Shown here: positions 1-8,100 of the stretch, piece after piece | Numbering within the stretch: position 1 is the stretch's first letter | Layout: each line of letters starts with the position of its first letter | Source of the DNA: Pseudomonadota bacterium | GTDB lineage: Bacteria > Pseudomonadota > Gammaproteobacteria > Burkholderiales > Ferrovaceae | NCBI GenBank assembly: GCA_021794775.1 | Contig: JAJYQG010000049.1 | Span: 1 to 8,545, forward strand | Length of the DNA stretch: 8,545 bases | Direction: 5' to 3' | Program-made: the position numbers and the translations under genes | Notes under the pieces: generated by a model | Seen by the model: only the letters and a program-made list of their open reading frames with translations | Database searches by the model: none | Told to the model about the DNA's origin: nothing

Positions 1-345
1 GATCTCTTCCTGAACCTGATTGAGAATGTTTTGCACTTCCTTATCGGTGATGGGCGTCGGCTTGTTGGCTTTTCCACCCACAAAACCGGTTACTTTGGGA
101 GTGCTCTTGACGAGATGCCATGTCTCATCGGTCATGTTCATCTGGACCAGGATATAGCCCGGAAAGAATTTTCGTTCACTGATGGTTTTTTGGCCACCTT
201 TCATTTCCACCACTTCTTCAACCGGAACCAGAATGTCCCCAAACTGGTCTTCCATGGCGGCACGGGCCACACGCTCCTTCAGGGCGCGCTGCACGCTCTT
301 CTCAAAGCCGGAATAGGCATGTACCACATACCAGCGCATCGTCAT
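1..345 (-). CDS. nusG: Transcription termination/antitermination protein NusG, partial (3' end beyond the left edge)
   Basis: NusG binds RNA polymerase through its N-terminal NGN domain and, via a C-terminal KOW domain, contacts ribosomal protein S10 or Rho. Only the N-terminal 115 residues are visible, which is essentially the NGN domain. It opens with the family signature [15 protein letters not shown], and further on has the conserved [13 protein letters not shown] and [10 protein letters not shown] segments. The KOW domain lies off the window. The start is ambiguous because the reading frame begins ATG-ATG-ACG-ATG (first bases at 348, 345 and 339). The Shine-Dalgarno-like AAGGA at 353-357 lies 4, 7 and 13 bases before these, so the second ATG is preferred here. 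The gene overlaps the secE stop codon, implying translational coupling. The usual next genes, rplK and rplA, would lie beyond the left edge. Confidence 0.95.
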   Translation of the reverse strand, partial: MTMRWYVVHAYSGFEKSVQRALKERVARAAMEDQFGDILVPVEEVVEMKGGQKTISERKFFPGYILVQMNMTDETWHLVKSTPKVTGFVGGKANKPTPITDKEVQNILNQVQEEI

Positions 346-692
346 CATTCGGTCCTTCCCATCAATCGTTGCACTGCCACCAGGAAGCCCCAGTCCACCA
401 GCCAGAGAAATATTCCCATGACGATCACCAAAGCAAATACAGCCAGGGTGGTCTGCCATGTTTCTTTGCGCGTGGGCCAAACCACACGGCGCGCTTCCAC
501 CACCGCGTCCTGAGAAAATCGGTAGAAGTCCTGACCCGGCACGGTAAACCATGCCACAGCCCCACCGAGCGCCAACCCTGCCAGAACGGACAGAACCCTC
601 AGTACCAGCATATGGTCTGCCAACTGGTAATAACCAGCCAACCCGGCGACCACCAAGGCGATAGCCAGGAGAAACTTAATCTTATCCGCCAT
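345..692 (-). CDS. secE: Preprotein translocase subunit SecE
   Basis: Small essential membrane subunit of the SecYEG protein-conducting channel in the inner membrane, where it clamps SecY. The 115-residue product shows three hydrophobic segments, at about residues 6-24, 28-49 and 82-104, the layout of E. coli SecE; many other bacteria have only the last. Between the second and third lies the conserved cytoplasmic amphipathic stretch [13 protein letters not shown] (residues 66-78), the family hallmark that packs on SecY. The start ATG is preceded by AAGGA at 706-710, with an unusually long 13-base spacing, so initiation may be modest or helped by upstream translation. The 23-base leader lies directly after the 3' CCA of tRNA-Trp. 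The stop TGA overlaps the first nusG ATG. secE-nusG pairing is near universal in bacteria. Confidence 0.97.
   Translation of the reverse strand: MADKIKFLLAIALVVAGLAGYYQLADHMLVLRVLSVLAGLALGGAVAWFTVPGQDFYRFSQDAVVEARRVVWPTRKETWQTTLAVFALVIVMGIFLWLVDWGFLVAVQRLMGRTE
353..357 (-). promoter_or_regulatory. nusG ribosome binding site (decides start)
   Basis: AAGGA within the last codons of secE. Spacing is 4 bases to the ATG at 348, 7 to the ATG at 345 and 13 to the ATG at 339. The 7-base spacing favours the start at 345, giving an N-terminus MTMRWYVV. Confidence 0.6.
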
Positions 693-715
693 GAGCGTTG
701 TTGTTTCCTTCTACA

Positions 716-791
716 TGGCAGGCCAGGAGGGTCTCGAACCCCCAACCTACGGTTTTGGAGACCGTCGCTCTGCCAATTGAGCTACTGGCCT
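716..791 (-). tRNA. trnW: tRNA-Trp (anticodon CCA)
   Basis: A complete 76-nucleotide cloverleaf can be folded by eye: 7-bp acceptor stem AGGCCAG/CTGGCCT with no mismatch, D stem GCTC/GAGC, anticodon stem ACGGT/ACCGT, and loop CTCCAAA with anticodon CCA at 756-758. It has a 5-base variable region AGGTT, a T stem GGGGG/CCCTC with one G-U pair, the T loop TTCGAGA, discriminator G, and an encoded 3' CCA at 716-718. CCA reads UGG, so this is tRNA-Trp. It is co-oriented with tuf and secE, 6 bases after the tuf stop and 23 bases before the secE start, with no promoter or terminator seen around it. It is therefore most likely released from a polycistronic transcript by RNase P and 3' nucleases. The tuf-trnW-secE-nusG order is familiar from betaproteobacteria. 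Confidence 0.98.
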
Positions 792-797
792 GTTGTT

Positions 798-1988
798 TTA
801 CTCGATCACTTTGGCGACGACGCCAGCACCAACGGTACGACCACCTTCACGAATCGCAAACCGCAACCCTTCTTCCATCGCAATCGGCGCAATCAATGCC
901 ACCGTCACCGATACGTTATCTCCAGGCATCACCATCTCCGTCCCAGCCGGCAACTCGATCGCACCCGTCACATCCGTCGTGCGGAAGTAAAACTGTGGAC
1001 GATACCCCTGGAAAAACGGCGTGTGACGACCCCCTTCATCCTTCGACAACACATAAATCTCAGCCGTGAACTTCGTGTGCGGCGTGATCGACCCAGGCTT
1101 CGCCAACACTTGACCTCGCTCAACATCTTCTCGCTTCGTCCCGCGCAACAATACCCCAACGTTATCACCAGCCTGCCCTTGATCCAGCAGCTTGCGGAAC
1201 ATCTCAACCCCAGTACACACCGTCTTCTGCGTGGCCTTCAACCCCACAATCTCGATGTCATCCCCAACCTTCACAATCCCCCGTTCCACACGACCCGTCA
1301 CCACCGTCCCGCGTCCCGATATCGAAAACACATCTTCCACAGGCATCAAAAACGCACCATCTATCGCACGCTTCGGCTCAGGTATGTAAGTGTCCAACGC
1401 TTCCGCCAACTTCCAAATCGCCGGCTCACCCACCTCAGACTGATCACCTTCCAGCGCCTTCAACGCGCTTCCAATGATGATCGGGGTGTCATCCCCAGGA
1501 AAATTGTATTTCGACAACAACTCCCGAACTTCCATCTCCACCAGTTCCAGCAGTTCCTTGTCGTCCACCATGTCCGCTTTGTTCATGAACACCACAATGT
1601 ACGGCACACCCACCTGGCGCGCCAACAAAATGTGCTCCCGCGTCTGCGGCATCGGGCCATCCGCCGCCGACACCACCAAAATCGCACCATCCATCTGCGC
1701 CGCACCCGTGATCATGTTCTTCACATAATCCGCGTGTCCAGGACAGTCTACGTGCGCATAATGCCGCGTCGTCGTCTCGTACTCCACATGCGCCGTATTG
1801 ATCGTGATCCCTCGCGCCTTCTCTTCCGGCGCCGAATCAATCTGATCGTACGACTTCGCCTCTCCACCAAACTTCTTCGACAATACAATCGTCAGCGCCG
1901 CCGTCAGCGTCGTCTTCCCGTGGTCCACGTGGCCAATCGTCCCCACATTCACATGCGGCTTCGTCCTCTCAAACTTGCTCTTCGCCAT
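798..1988 (-). CDS. tuf: Translation elongation factor EF-Tu
   Basis: GTPase that delivers aminoacyl-tRNA to the ribosomal A site. The full-length 396-residue product has every G motif: P-loop GHVDHGKT (residues 19-26), switch I region [10 protein letters not shown] (58-67), DCPGH (81-85, with the catalytic His85), NKAD (136-139) and SAL (174-176). Domains 2 and 3 follow, ending GVVAKVIE. The ATG is preceded by AGAGG at 1998-2002, 9 bases away. It lies 33 bases after fusA, as the last protein gene of the str operon, and leads into tRNA-Trp, secE and nusG, a position normally held by the other tuf copy. Codon use is unlike its neighbours: Thr is ACG in 27 of 31 cases (9 of 36 in fusA), Lys is AAG in 21 of 24, and codon 8 is the usually rare AGG. 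The bias vanishes in the last 18 codons. Which of tufA or tufB this represents cannot be decided here. Confidence 0.98.
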   Translation of the reverse strand: MAKSKFERTKPHVNVGTIGHVDHGKTTLTAALTIVLSKKFGGEAKSYDQIDSAPEEKARGITINTAHVEYETTTRHYAHVDCPGHADYVKNMITGAAQMDGAILVVSAADGPMPQTREHILLARQVGVPYIVVFMNKADMVDDKELLELVEMEVRELLSKYNFPGDDTPIIIGSALKALEGDQSEVGEPAIWKLAEALDTYIPEPKRAIDGAFLMPVEDVFSISGRGTVVTGRVERGIVKVGDDIEIVGLKATQKTVCTGVEMFRKLLDQGQAGDNVGVLLRGTKREDVERGQVLAKPGSITPHTKFTAEIYVLSKDEGGRHTPFFQGYRPQFYFRTTDVTGAIELPAGTEMVMPGDNVSVTVALIAPIAMEEGLRFAIREGGRTVGAGVVAKVIE

Positions 1989-2021
1989 AATCGTCAGCCT
2001 CTAAACTAATTGGTAAAAGGG

Positions 2022-4115
2022 TTATTTCTTGTTGATGATTGCTTCGGCCACATTACGCGGAGCTTCCGAATAATGCTTGAATTCCATGGTGTAGGTTGCA
2101 CGGCCTTGGGTTGCCGAACGCAATGAAGTCGAGTAGCCAAACATTTCAGCCAACGGAACTTCTGCTTTGACAACTTTGACGCCTGCCACATCTTCCATGC
2201 CCTGGACCATGCCACGACGTGATGATAAATCACCGACCACATTTCCCATGAATTCAGGTGGAGTTTCCACCTCAACCGCCATCATGGGCTCAAGCAATAC
2301 CGGGCTGGCTTTGCGCATACCATCCTTGAAAGCCATCGAAGCCGCCATCTTGAACGCATTTTCGTTGGAGTCCACATCATGATAAGAACCGAAATGCAAC
2401 GTGACCTTGACGTCGACGATAGGGAAGCCAGCAAGTACGCCATTGGGCAAGGTATCGATCAAGCCCTTTTCCACAGCAGGAATATACTCACGGGGAACCA
2501 CACCTCCCTTGATGGCATCAACAAACGTAAAACCGGCTCCAACTTCATTGGGCTCAACCTTGAGCACCACGTGGCCATATTGGCCCCGACCACCGCTTTG
2601 CTTGATGAATTTTCCTTCAGCATTCTCAACCAAACTGCGAATCGTTTCGCGGTAAGCCACTTGGGGCTTGCCCACGGTGGCCTCTACACCAAACTCACGC
2701 TTCATCCGGTCCACGATGATTTCCAGGTGCAACTCACCCATTCCGGAAATGATGGTCTGCCCAGATTCTTCGTCGGTACCAACACGGAAGGAAGGATCTT
2801 CCTGTGCCAGACGGTTGAGCGCAATGCCCATCTTTTCCTGATCCGCCTTGGTTTTCGGTTCCACGGCCTGTGAGATGACGGGCTCAGGGAACTCCATTTT
2901 TTCCAAAGTGATTACTTTTTCAGGATCGCACAACGTATCCCCGGTTGTCGCCTCTTTCAGTCCAACCGCAGCTGCGATATCCCCGGCGCGAACTTCTTTA
3001 ATTTCTTCGCGCTGGTTGGCATGCATCTGGAGAATACGGCCGACCCGCTCTTTACGCCCCTTGATGGGGTTGTAGATCGTGTCGCCCGAGTTGATGACCC
3101 CGGAATAAACGCGGAAGAAAATCAGCTGCCCCACAAAAGGATCGGTCATGATCTTAAAGGCCAGAGCCGAAAAGGGCTCTTCATCAGCCGCTTTGCGCGC
3201 AGCCATCTGACCGTTTTCCAGTTCTCCTTCCACAGGAGGAATGTCAACGGGCGACGGAAGATACTCGATGACGGCATCAAGCATGGCTTGCACGCCTTTG
3301 TTTTTGAAAGCACTGCCACACAACATTGGGACAATTTCGCCTGCCACGGTACGGGCACGCAAACCTTGGCGGATTTCAGCTTCGCTCAGCTCACCCGTTT
3401 CAAGGTACTTGTTCATCAATTCTTCTGACGACTCGGCCGCCGCTTCAATCATTTTTTCACGCCACTCTTCGGACGTATCGGCCAAATCTGCGGGAATATC
3501 GCGGTACTCGAACTTCATCCCCTGCGACGCATCGTCCCAGAAAATGGCCTTCATTTGAACGAGGTCGATCACACCGGCAAACTGTTCTTCGGCCCCGATG
3601 GGAACCTGAATGGGGACAGGATTACCACGCAAGCGCTCGCGAATTTGGTTGTACACCTTAAAAAAATCGGCGCCAACCCGGTCCATTTTATTGACAAACG
3701 CCAGACGCGGAACACCGTATTTATTGGCTTGGCGCCAAACGGTCTCGGACTGAGGTTGCACACCGCCCACGGAATCGTACACCATGCAGGCACCATCCAG
3801 TACGCGCATGGAGCGCTCCACCTCGATGGTAAAGTCTACGTGCCCCGGTGTGTCGATGATGTTGATGCGATGTTCAGGGTACTTACCTTCCATCCCGCGC
3901 CAGAAACAGGTGGTCGCCGCCGACGTGATGGTGATGCCACGCTCTTGCTCCTGCTCCATCCAGTCCATGGTCGCCGCACCATCGTGCACCTCGCCAATCT
4001 TATGAGAGACGCCGGTATAAAACAGAATACGTTCGGTCGTAGTGGTCTTCCCCGCATCAATATGCGCGGAAATGCCGATGTTGCGGTAACGTTCGATGGG
4101 GGTTTTACGTGCCAC
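2022..4115 (-). CDS. fusA: Translation elongation factor EF-G
   Basis: Ribosomal translocase GTPase, also used with RRF in ribosome recycling. The 697-residue product is full length for bacterial EF-G. G-domain motifs are AHIDAGKTT (residues 17-25), RGITITSA (59-66), DTPGH (88-92) and NKMD (142-145). Further on are the domain II strands after about residue 300, the domain III signature GMGELHLEI, and the domain IV/V regions with [10 protein letters not shown] and RGMVQGMED. The start codon is GTG (4113-4115), not ATG. It is fixed by alignment of [19 protein letters not shown] with the family N-terminus and by a weak GGATGAG purine stretch at 4121-4127. It sits 86 bases after rpsG, an interval with a strong hairpin, and 33 bases before tuf. 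Thr codons are mainly ACC (21 of 36), as expected for a highly expressed proteobacterial gene. Confidence 0.98.
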   Translation of the reverse strand: MARKTPIERYRNIGISAHIDAGKTTTTERILFYTGVSHKIGEVHDGAATMDWMEQEQERGITITSAATTCFWRGMEGKYPEHRINIIDTPGHVDFTIEVERSMRVLDGACMVYDSVGGVQPQSETVWRQANKYGVPRLAFVNKMDRVGADFFKVYNQIRERLRGNPVPIQVPIGAEEQFAGVIDLVQMKAIFWDDASQGMKFEYRDIPADLADTSEEWREKMIEAAAESSEELMNKYLETGELSEAEIRQGLRARTVAGEIVPMLCGSAFKNKGVQAMLDAVIEYLPSPVDIPPVEGELENGQMAARKAADEEPFSALAFKIMTDPFVGQLIFFRVYSGVINSGDTIYNPIKGRKERVGRILQMHANQREEIKEVRAGDIAAAVGLKEATTGDTLCDPEKVITLEKMEFPEPVISQAVEPKTKADQEKMGIALNRLAQEDPSFRVGTDEESGQTIISGMGELHLEIIVDRMKREFGVEATVGKPQVAYRETIRSLVENAEGKFIKQSGGRGQYGHVVLKVEPNEVGAGFTFVDAIKGGVVPREYIPAVEKGLIDTLPNGVLAGFPIVDVKVTLHFGSYHDVDSNENAFKMAASMAFKDGMRKASPVLLEPMMAVEVETPPEFMGNVVGDLSSRRGMVQGMEDVAGVKVVKAEVPLAEMFGYSTSLRSATQGRATYTMEFKHYSEAPRNVAEAIINKK

Positions 4116-4152
4116 TTTGTCTCATCCGTTTCAGTTGGTTTGATACGCCAAA

Positions 4153-4171
4153 GGCCCGGATCATCCGGGCC
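4153..4171 (-). promoter_or_regulatory. GC-rich hairpin in the rpsG-fusA gap
   Basis: GGCCCGGAT and ATCCGGGCC form an inverted repeat of 9-base arms about a single central base; as RNA, a 7-bp all-G/C stem with a 5-base loop is likely. In the transcribed direction it is followed by CTTTGGCG, so there is no real U tract and it does not look like a normal intrinsic terminator. It lies 30 bases after the rpsG stop and 37 bases before the fusA GTG. Possible roles are a partial attenuator, a barrier to 3' exonuclease that sets the S7:EF-G transcript ratio, or a protein-binding site. Confidence 0.55.
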
Positions 4172-4201
4172 CACACTTTTATCAGTCCTTCTTTGCCGCC
4201 A

Positions 4202-4672
4202 TCAGAACCGATAATGGGCGAATGCCTTGTTGGCCTCCGCCATGCGGTGCACTTCTTCGCGCTTCTTGATGGCTCCGCCGCGTCCTTCAGCAGCATCGAT
4301 CAACTCTCCCGCCAAGCGCAAGCCCATGGACTTTTCCCCACGCTTGCGCGCAGCTTCACGCAACCAGCGCATGGCCAGTGCCGTACGACGATTGGCTCTG
4401 ACTTCTACGGGAACCTGGTAATTGGCCCCCCCCACACGCCGGCTTTTGACTTCGACGATGGGGCGAGCATTGTTGAGCGCCGCAAGGAAAACATCGACAG
4501 CGTTTTTTCCCGGCTTTTGGTTGATGACATCCATGGCGCGATAAACAATGCGCTCAGCCACCGACTTTTTGCCCGACGTCATGATAACGTTGACGAATTT
4601 TGAGATATCAACACTGCCAAACTTGGGATCTGGCAGAACTTCGCGCTTCGGTACTTCTCTGCGACGTGGCAT
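4202..4672 (-). CDS. rpsG: 30S ribosomal protein S7
   Basis: Primary 16S rRNA-binding protein that nucleates assembly of the 30S head and lies near the E-site tRNA. The 156-residue length is standard for bacteria. The N-terminus [18 protein letters not shown] and the central [16 protein letters not shown] and [13 protein letters not shown] stretches, which include the beta-hairpin region, are family hallmarks, followed by the helical [15 protein letters not shown]. The ATG has a good Shine-Dalgarno sequence, GAGAGG at 4681-4686, 8 bases upstream. In E. coli, S7 represses its own operon by binding the roughly 100-base rpsL-rpsG intercistronic region. Here that gap is only 30 bases, so an E. 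coli-type site cannot fit in it and any feedback must use another site. No odd residues were seen. Confidence 0.98.
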   Translation of the reverse strand: MPRRREVPKREVLPDPKFGSVDISKFVNVIMTSGKKSVAERIVYRAMDVINQKPGKNAVDVFLAALNNARPIVEVKSRRVGGANYQVPVEVRANRRTALAMRWLREAARKRGEKSMGLRLAGELIDAAEGRGGAIKKREEVHRMAEANKAFAHYRF

Positions 4673-4702
4673 AACAACAGCCTCTCTTCAATGTTCAAAA
4701 AA

Positions 4703-5080
4703 TCAAGCAGTCTTGGGACGCTTCGCGCCGTACTTCGACCGACCTTGTTTACGATCCTTCACACCCGCTGTATCCAGGCTACCGCGCACCGTATGGTAGC
4801 GGACCCCAGGCAAGTCCTTGACACGACCGCCACGAATCAAGACCACCGAGTGTTCTTGCAGATTATGGCCTTCGCCACCGATGTAGCTGGTCACTTCGAA
4901 CCCGTTGGTCAAACGTACACGAGCCACCTTCCGCAGTGCGGAGTTAGGCTTCTTGGGCGTCGTGGTATAGACACGGGTGCATACACCACGCTTCTGCGGA
5001 CACTTGGCCAGCGCAGGTACCTTGCTTTTGGCCTTTTGGGCGACTCGCGGCTTGCGAATCAACTGGTTGATTGTTGGCAT
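4703..5080 (-). CDS. rpsL: 30S ribosomal protein S12
   Basis: Decoding-centre protein on the 30S interface that monitors codon-anticodon pairing and is the classic site of streptomycin-resistance mutations. The 125-residue product matches the family end to end, including [25 protein letters not shown] core (residues 31-51), [14 protein letters not shown] (66-79) and [13 protein letters not shown] (84-96). The resistance positions Lys43 and Lys88 and the methylthiolation target Asp89 are all wild type, so no ribosomal streptomycin resistance is predicted from this gene. The ATG has AAGG at 5090-5093, 9 bases upstream and directly next to a small hairpin. It is the first gene after the consensus promoter at 5148-5176 and lies 92 bases after rpoC. 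Thr codons are mixed (ACC 4, ACG 3, ACA 2, ACT 1). Confidence 0.98.
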   Translation of the reverse strand: MPTINQLIRKPRVAQKAKSKVPALAKCPQKRGVCTRVYTTTPKKPNSALRKVARVRLTNGFEVTSYIGGEGHNLQEHSVVLIRGGRVKDLPGVRYHTVRGSLDTAGVKDRKQGRSKYGAKRPKTA

Positions 5081-5093
5081 AGCATTAAACCTT

Positions 5094-5108
5094 GTAAGGA
5101 CAGCTTAC
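5094..5108 (-). promoter_or_regulatory. Small leader hairpin abutting the rpsL ribosome binding site
   Basis: In the predicted rpsL leader, GTAAG (5104-5108) and CTTAC (5094-5098) can pair around a 5-base loop. The downstream arm is directly followed by the Shine-Dalgarno AAGG at 5090-5093. With only 5 pairs, three of them A-T, it is weak alone and could occur by chance. Its position could influence ribosome access to rpsL or form part of a protein-binding site. Confidence 0.3.
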
Positions 5109-5147
5109 GTGTGACGAGCAGAACCCAAGCCCGTAAAAAGACTGTCG

Positions 5148-5176
5148 ATTATAATTTACCCTTTTACTCTTGTCAA
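5148..5176 (-). promoter_or_regulatory. Full-consensus sigma70-type promoter for rpsL-rpsG-fusA-tuf
   Basis: On the minus strand TTGACA (5171-5176) is followed by a 17-base spacer (5154-5170) and TATAAT (5148-5153). Both hexamers match the sigma70 consensus perfectly and the spacing is optimal. The -35 box contains the rpoC TGA stop codon (5173-5175). Transcription would begin near 5141-5143, giving an rpsL leader of about 61-63 bases. This lets the str operon be expressed separately from rpoBC. The bases after the -10 box (CGACAG) are not strongly GC-rich. The promoter is read from sequence only; no transcript data are available. Confidence 0.88.
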
Positions 5177-8100
5177 GCAACACTGGACTCTCCGCTTTCC
5201 ACAGGCACCAGGGGTTCCACCATCAAAAACTCATCGTTTGCATTGGCTGTTGCGGTCTTGTCGGACTGGCGGTGACGCGCGCTGTGATAAGCCAGCCCGG
5301 TACCCGCAGGAATCAAGCGGCCCACAATGACATTTTCCTTGAGACCACGCAGATCGTCCCGTTTGCCCATGATGGCCGCCTCAGTCAACACGCGAGTGGT
5401 TTCCTGGAAGGAAGCCGCAGAAATGAACGAGTCTGTCGAGAGTGAGGCTTTGGTAATGCCCAGCAGCACATTCTCAAAGGTGGCCGGACGCTTGTTATCA
5501 GCGACCACCCGTTCGTTTTCTTCCAGGAACTCGGCGCGTTCAACTTGCTCACCAGGGATGAAACGGCTTTCTCCCGCATCCAGAACCTGCACACGCCGTA
5601 ACATTTGCCGGACGATCACCTCAATATGCTTATCGTTGATCTTCACGCCTTGCAAGCGATACACATCCTGGACTTCATCGGTGATGTAACGGGTCAACGC
5701 CTCGATACCCAGGAGACGAAGAATATCATGAGGATCCGAGGGACCATCAACGATCATTTCACCCTTATTCACAACCTGGCCATCGTGAACGGTGACGTGT
5801 TTGTCCTTTGGAATCAGATAGTCATGTGCGATGCCATCGGTATCGGTAATAACAAGCCGCTGTTTGCCCTTCGTATCTTTACCGAACGAGACAGTCCCTG
5901 TGATTTCAGCCAACAATCCAGCATCTTTGGGCGAACGCGCCTCAAACAGTTCAGCCACCCGTGGCAAGCCACCGGTAATGTCGCGAGTCTTGGATGACTC
6001 TTGAGGAATACGGGCCAGAACCTCCCCGACACCAACCTGCTGACCATTTTTAACGGTGATAATGGCACCAACCTGGAAGGTTATGTTGACAGCCTGTTCG
6101 GTGCCCACCAGCTTGACCTCCTTGCCCTTCTCATCCAGCAGTTTGACCTGGGGTCGCACCCCTTTGCTGGCCGCCCCGGCACGACGCTTGGGATCGATGA
6201 CGACAAGGGTGGACAAACCGGTGACTTCATCGATTTGTTTGGCGACGGTAACCCCTTCTTCAACATTCTCGAAGCGTACTTCCCCAGCGTATTCCGTGAT
6301 GATGGGTCGGGTATGAGGATCCCATGTCGCCAGAATCTGGCCTGCCTTGGCCCTGGCTCCCTCGGTCACCAGGAGGGTCGAGCCGTAAGGCACCTTATGC
6401 CGTTCACGCTCACGACCGGAATCATCCACAATGATGACTTCACCGCTACGCGAGATGACAATTTGTTCGTGACGTGCATTGGAGACCACTCGCAATGTCT
6501 GGGTGAAGCGTACCAACCCATTGGATTTGCTTTCGACCTGGCTGACCACGGCCGCACGGGAAGCTGCCCCCCCAATGTGGAAGGTACGCATCGTCAGCTG
6601 AGTTCCGGGTTCGCCAATGGACTGTGCCGAGATCACGCCCACGGCTTCGCCCACATTGACCAACCCCCCTCGACCCAAGTCCCGACCATAGCATTGCGCA
6701 CAGAGACCATAACGGGTTTCACAGGTGAGAGGCGTACGAACTTTCACTTCATCGACGCCAGCCGCCTCTACTTCGTTGACGGCATCTTCGTCCAGTAAGT
6801 AACCGGCAGGAACCAACACCTCTTGCGTTTCGGGATGGATCACATCGTTGGAAGTCACACGACCCAGTACACGGTCGCGCAGCGGCTCGATCACCTCACC
6901 GCCTTCCACCAAGGCCTTAAGGACCATCCCCTGTTCGGTGCCACAATCCTGTTCTACCACCACCAGATCTTGGGTGACATCGACCAAACGACGGGTCAAG
7001 TAGCCCGAATTGGCGGTCTTCAGCGCTGTGTCCGCCAAACCTTTACGAGCACCGTGGGTAGAAATAAAGTACTGCAACACATTCAGGCCTTCACGGAAGT
7101 TGGCCGTGATAGGCGTTTCGATGATAGAACCATCGGGCTTGGCCATCAGACCGCGCATCCCGGCCAACTGACGAATCTGCGCCGCAGAACCGCGAGCTCC
7201 CGAATCCGCCATCATATAAATGGCGTTGAACGATTCTTGTGTGGTTTTTTCTCCACTGCGATTCACAACAGGCTCACGCCCGAGCTGATCCATCATAGCC
7301 TTGGCCACATGATCACCAGCTCTGCCCCAGATATCCACAACCTTGTTGTAGCGTTCACCCTGGGTCACCAGACCGGAGGTGTACTGGCTCTCGATTTCTT
7401 TCACCTCGCCTTCGGCTGAAGCAATGATGGTTTCTTTTTCATTGGGCACCAACATGTCATCAACGCAAATCGAGATGCCCGCTCGCGTCGCCATGGTAAA
7501 TCCCATGGTCATCAGCTTATCGGCAAAAACCACGGCTTCTTTGATACCGCAACGACGGAAGGCTGCATTGATCAAACGAGATATTTCTTTCTTTTTGAGT
7601 GCCTTGTTGATATAGGAGAAAGGCAACCCTTCAGGCAGAATTTCCGAGAGCATGGCACGTCCAACCGTGGTCTCATAACGGGTGGTACGGCGCGACGCGA
7701 CGCCTTGTTCATCACGCACAGTTTCCTGCAAACGCACAGAAACATGTGCCGTCACATCGATTTTACGAGCCTCATAGGCGCGCACTATTTCACCCACATC
7801 GGAGAAAGCCATGCCTTCACCTCGGGCATTGACACGCTCGCGGGTCATGTAATACAGACCCAAAACGATGTCTTGCGAGGGAACAATGATGGGGTCACCG
7901 TTGGCCGGTGAGAGCACATTGTTCGAAGCCAACATCAGCGTCCGTGCTTCCATCTGGGCTTCCAGCGACAAGGGCACATGAACGGCCATCTGGTCGCCGT
8001 CAAAGTCCGCATTGAAGGCAGCACAAACCAACGGATGCAGTTGAATGGCCTTGCCCTCGATGAGCACCGGTTCAAAAGCCTGAATGCCGAGACGGTGGAG

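Noticed and set aside
369..2009. A long plus-strand open frame (546 codons) opposite tuf, tRNA-Trp and secE
   Set aside because: It is in exact antisense codon register with tuf and secE. Stops there would need sense codons TTA, CTA or TCA, which these genes avoid, and G-ending codon bias in tuf makes this extreme. The translation is rich in Arg and His, resembles no family, and has no support as a gene.
4703..5080. Possible streptomycin-resistance allele of rpsL
   Set aside because: Lys43, Lys88 and the surrounding PKKPNSA and RVKDLPG motifs are wild type.
5081..5172. Possible intrinsic terminator after rpoC
   Set aside because: The transcribed strand has a run of five T (5135-5139) but no adequate GC stem before it. 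The interval is better explained by the promoter and leader of rpsL.
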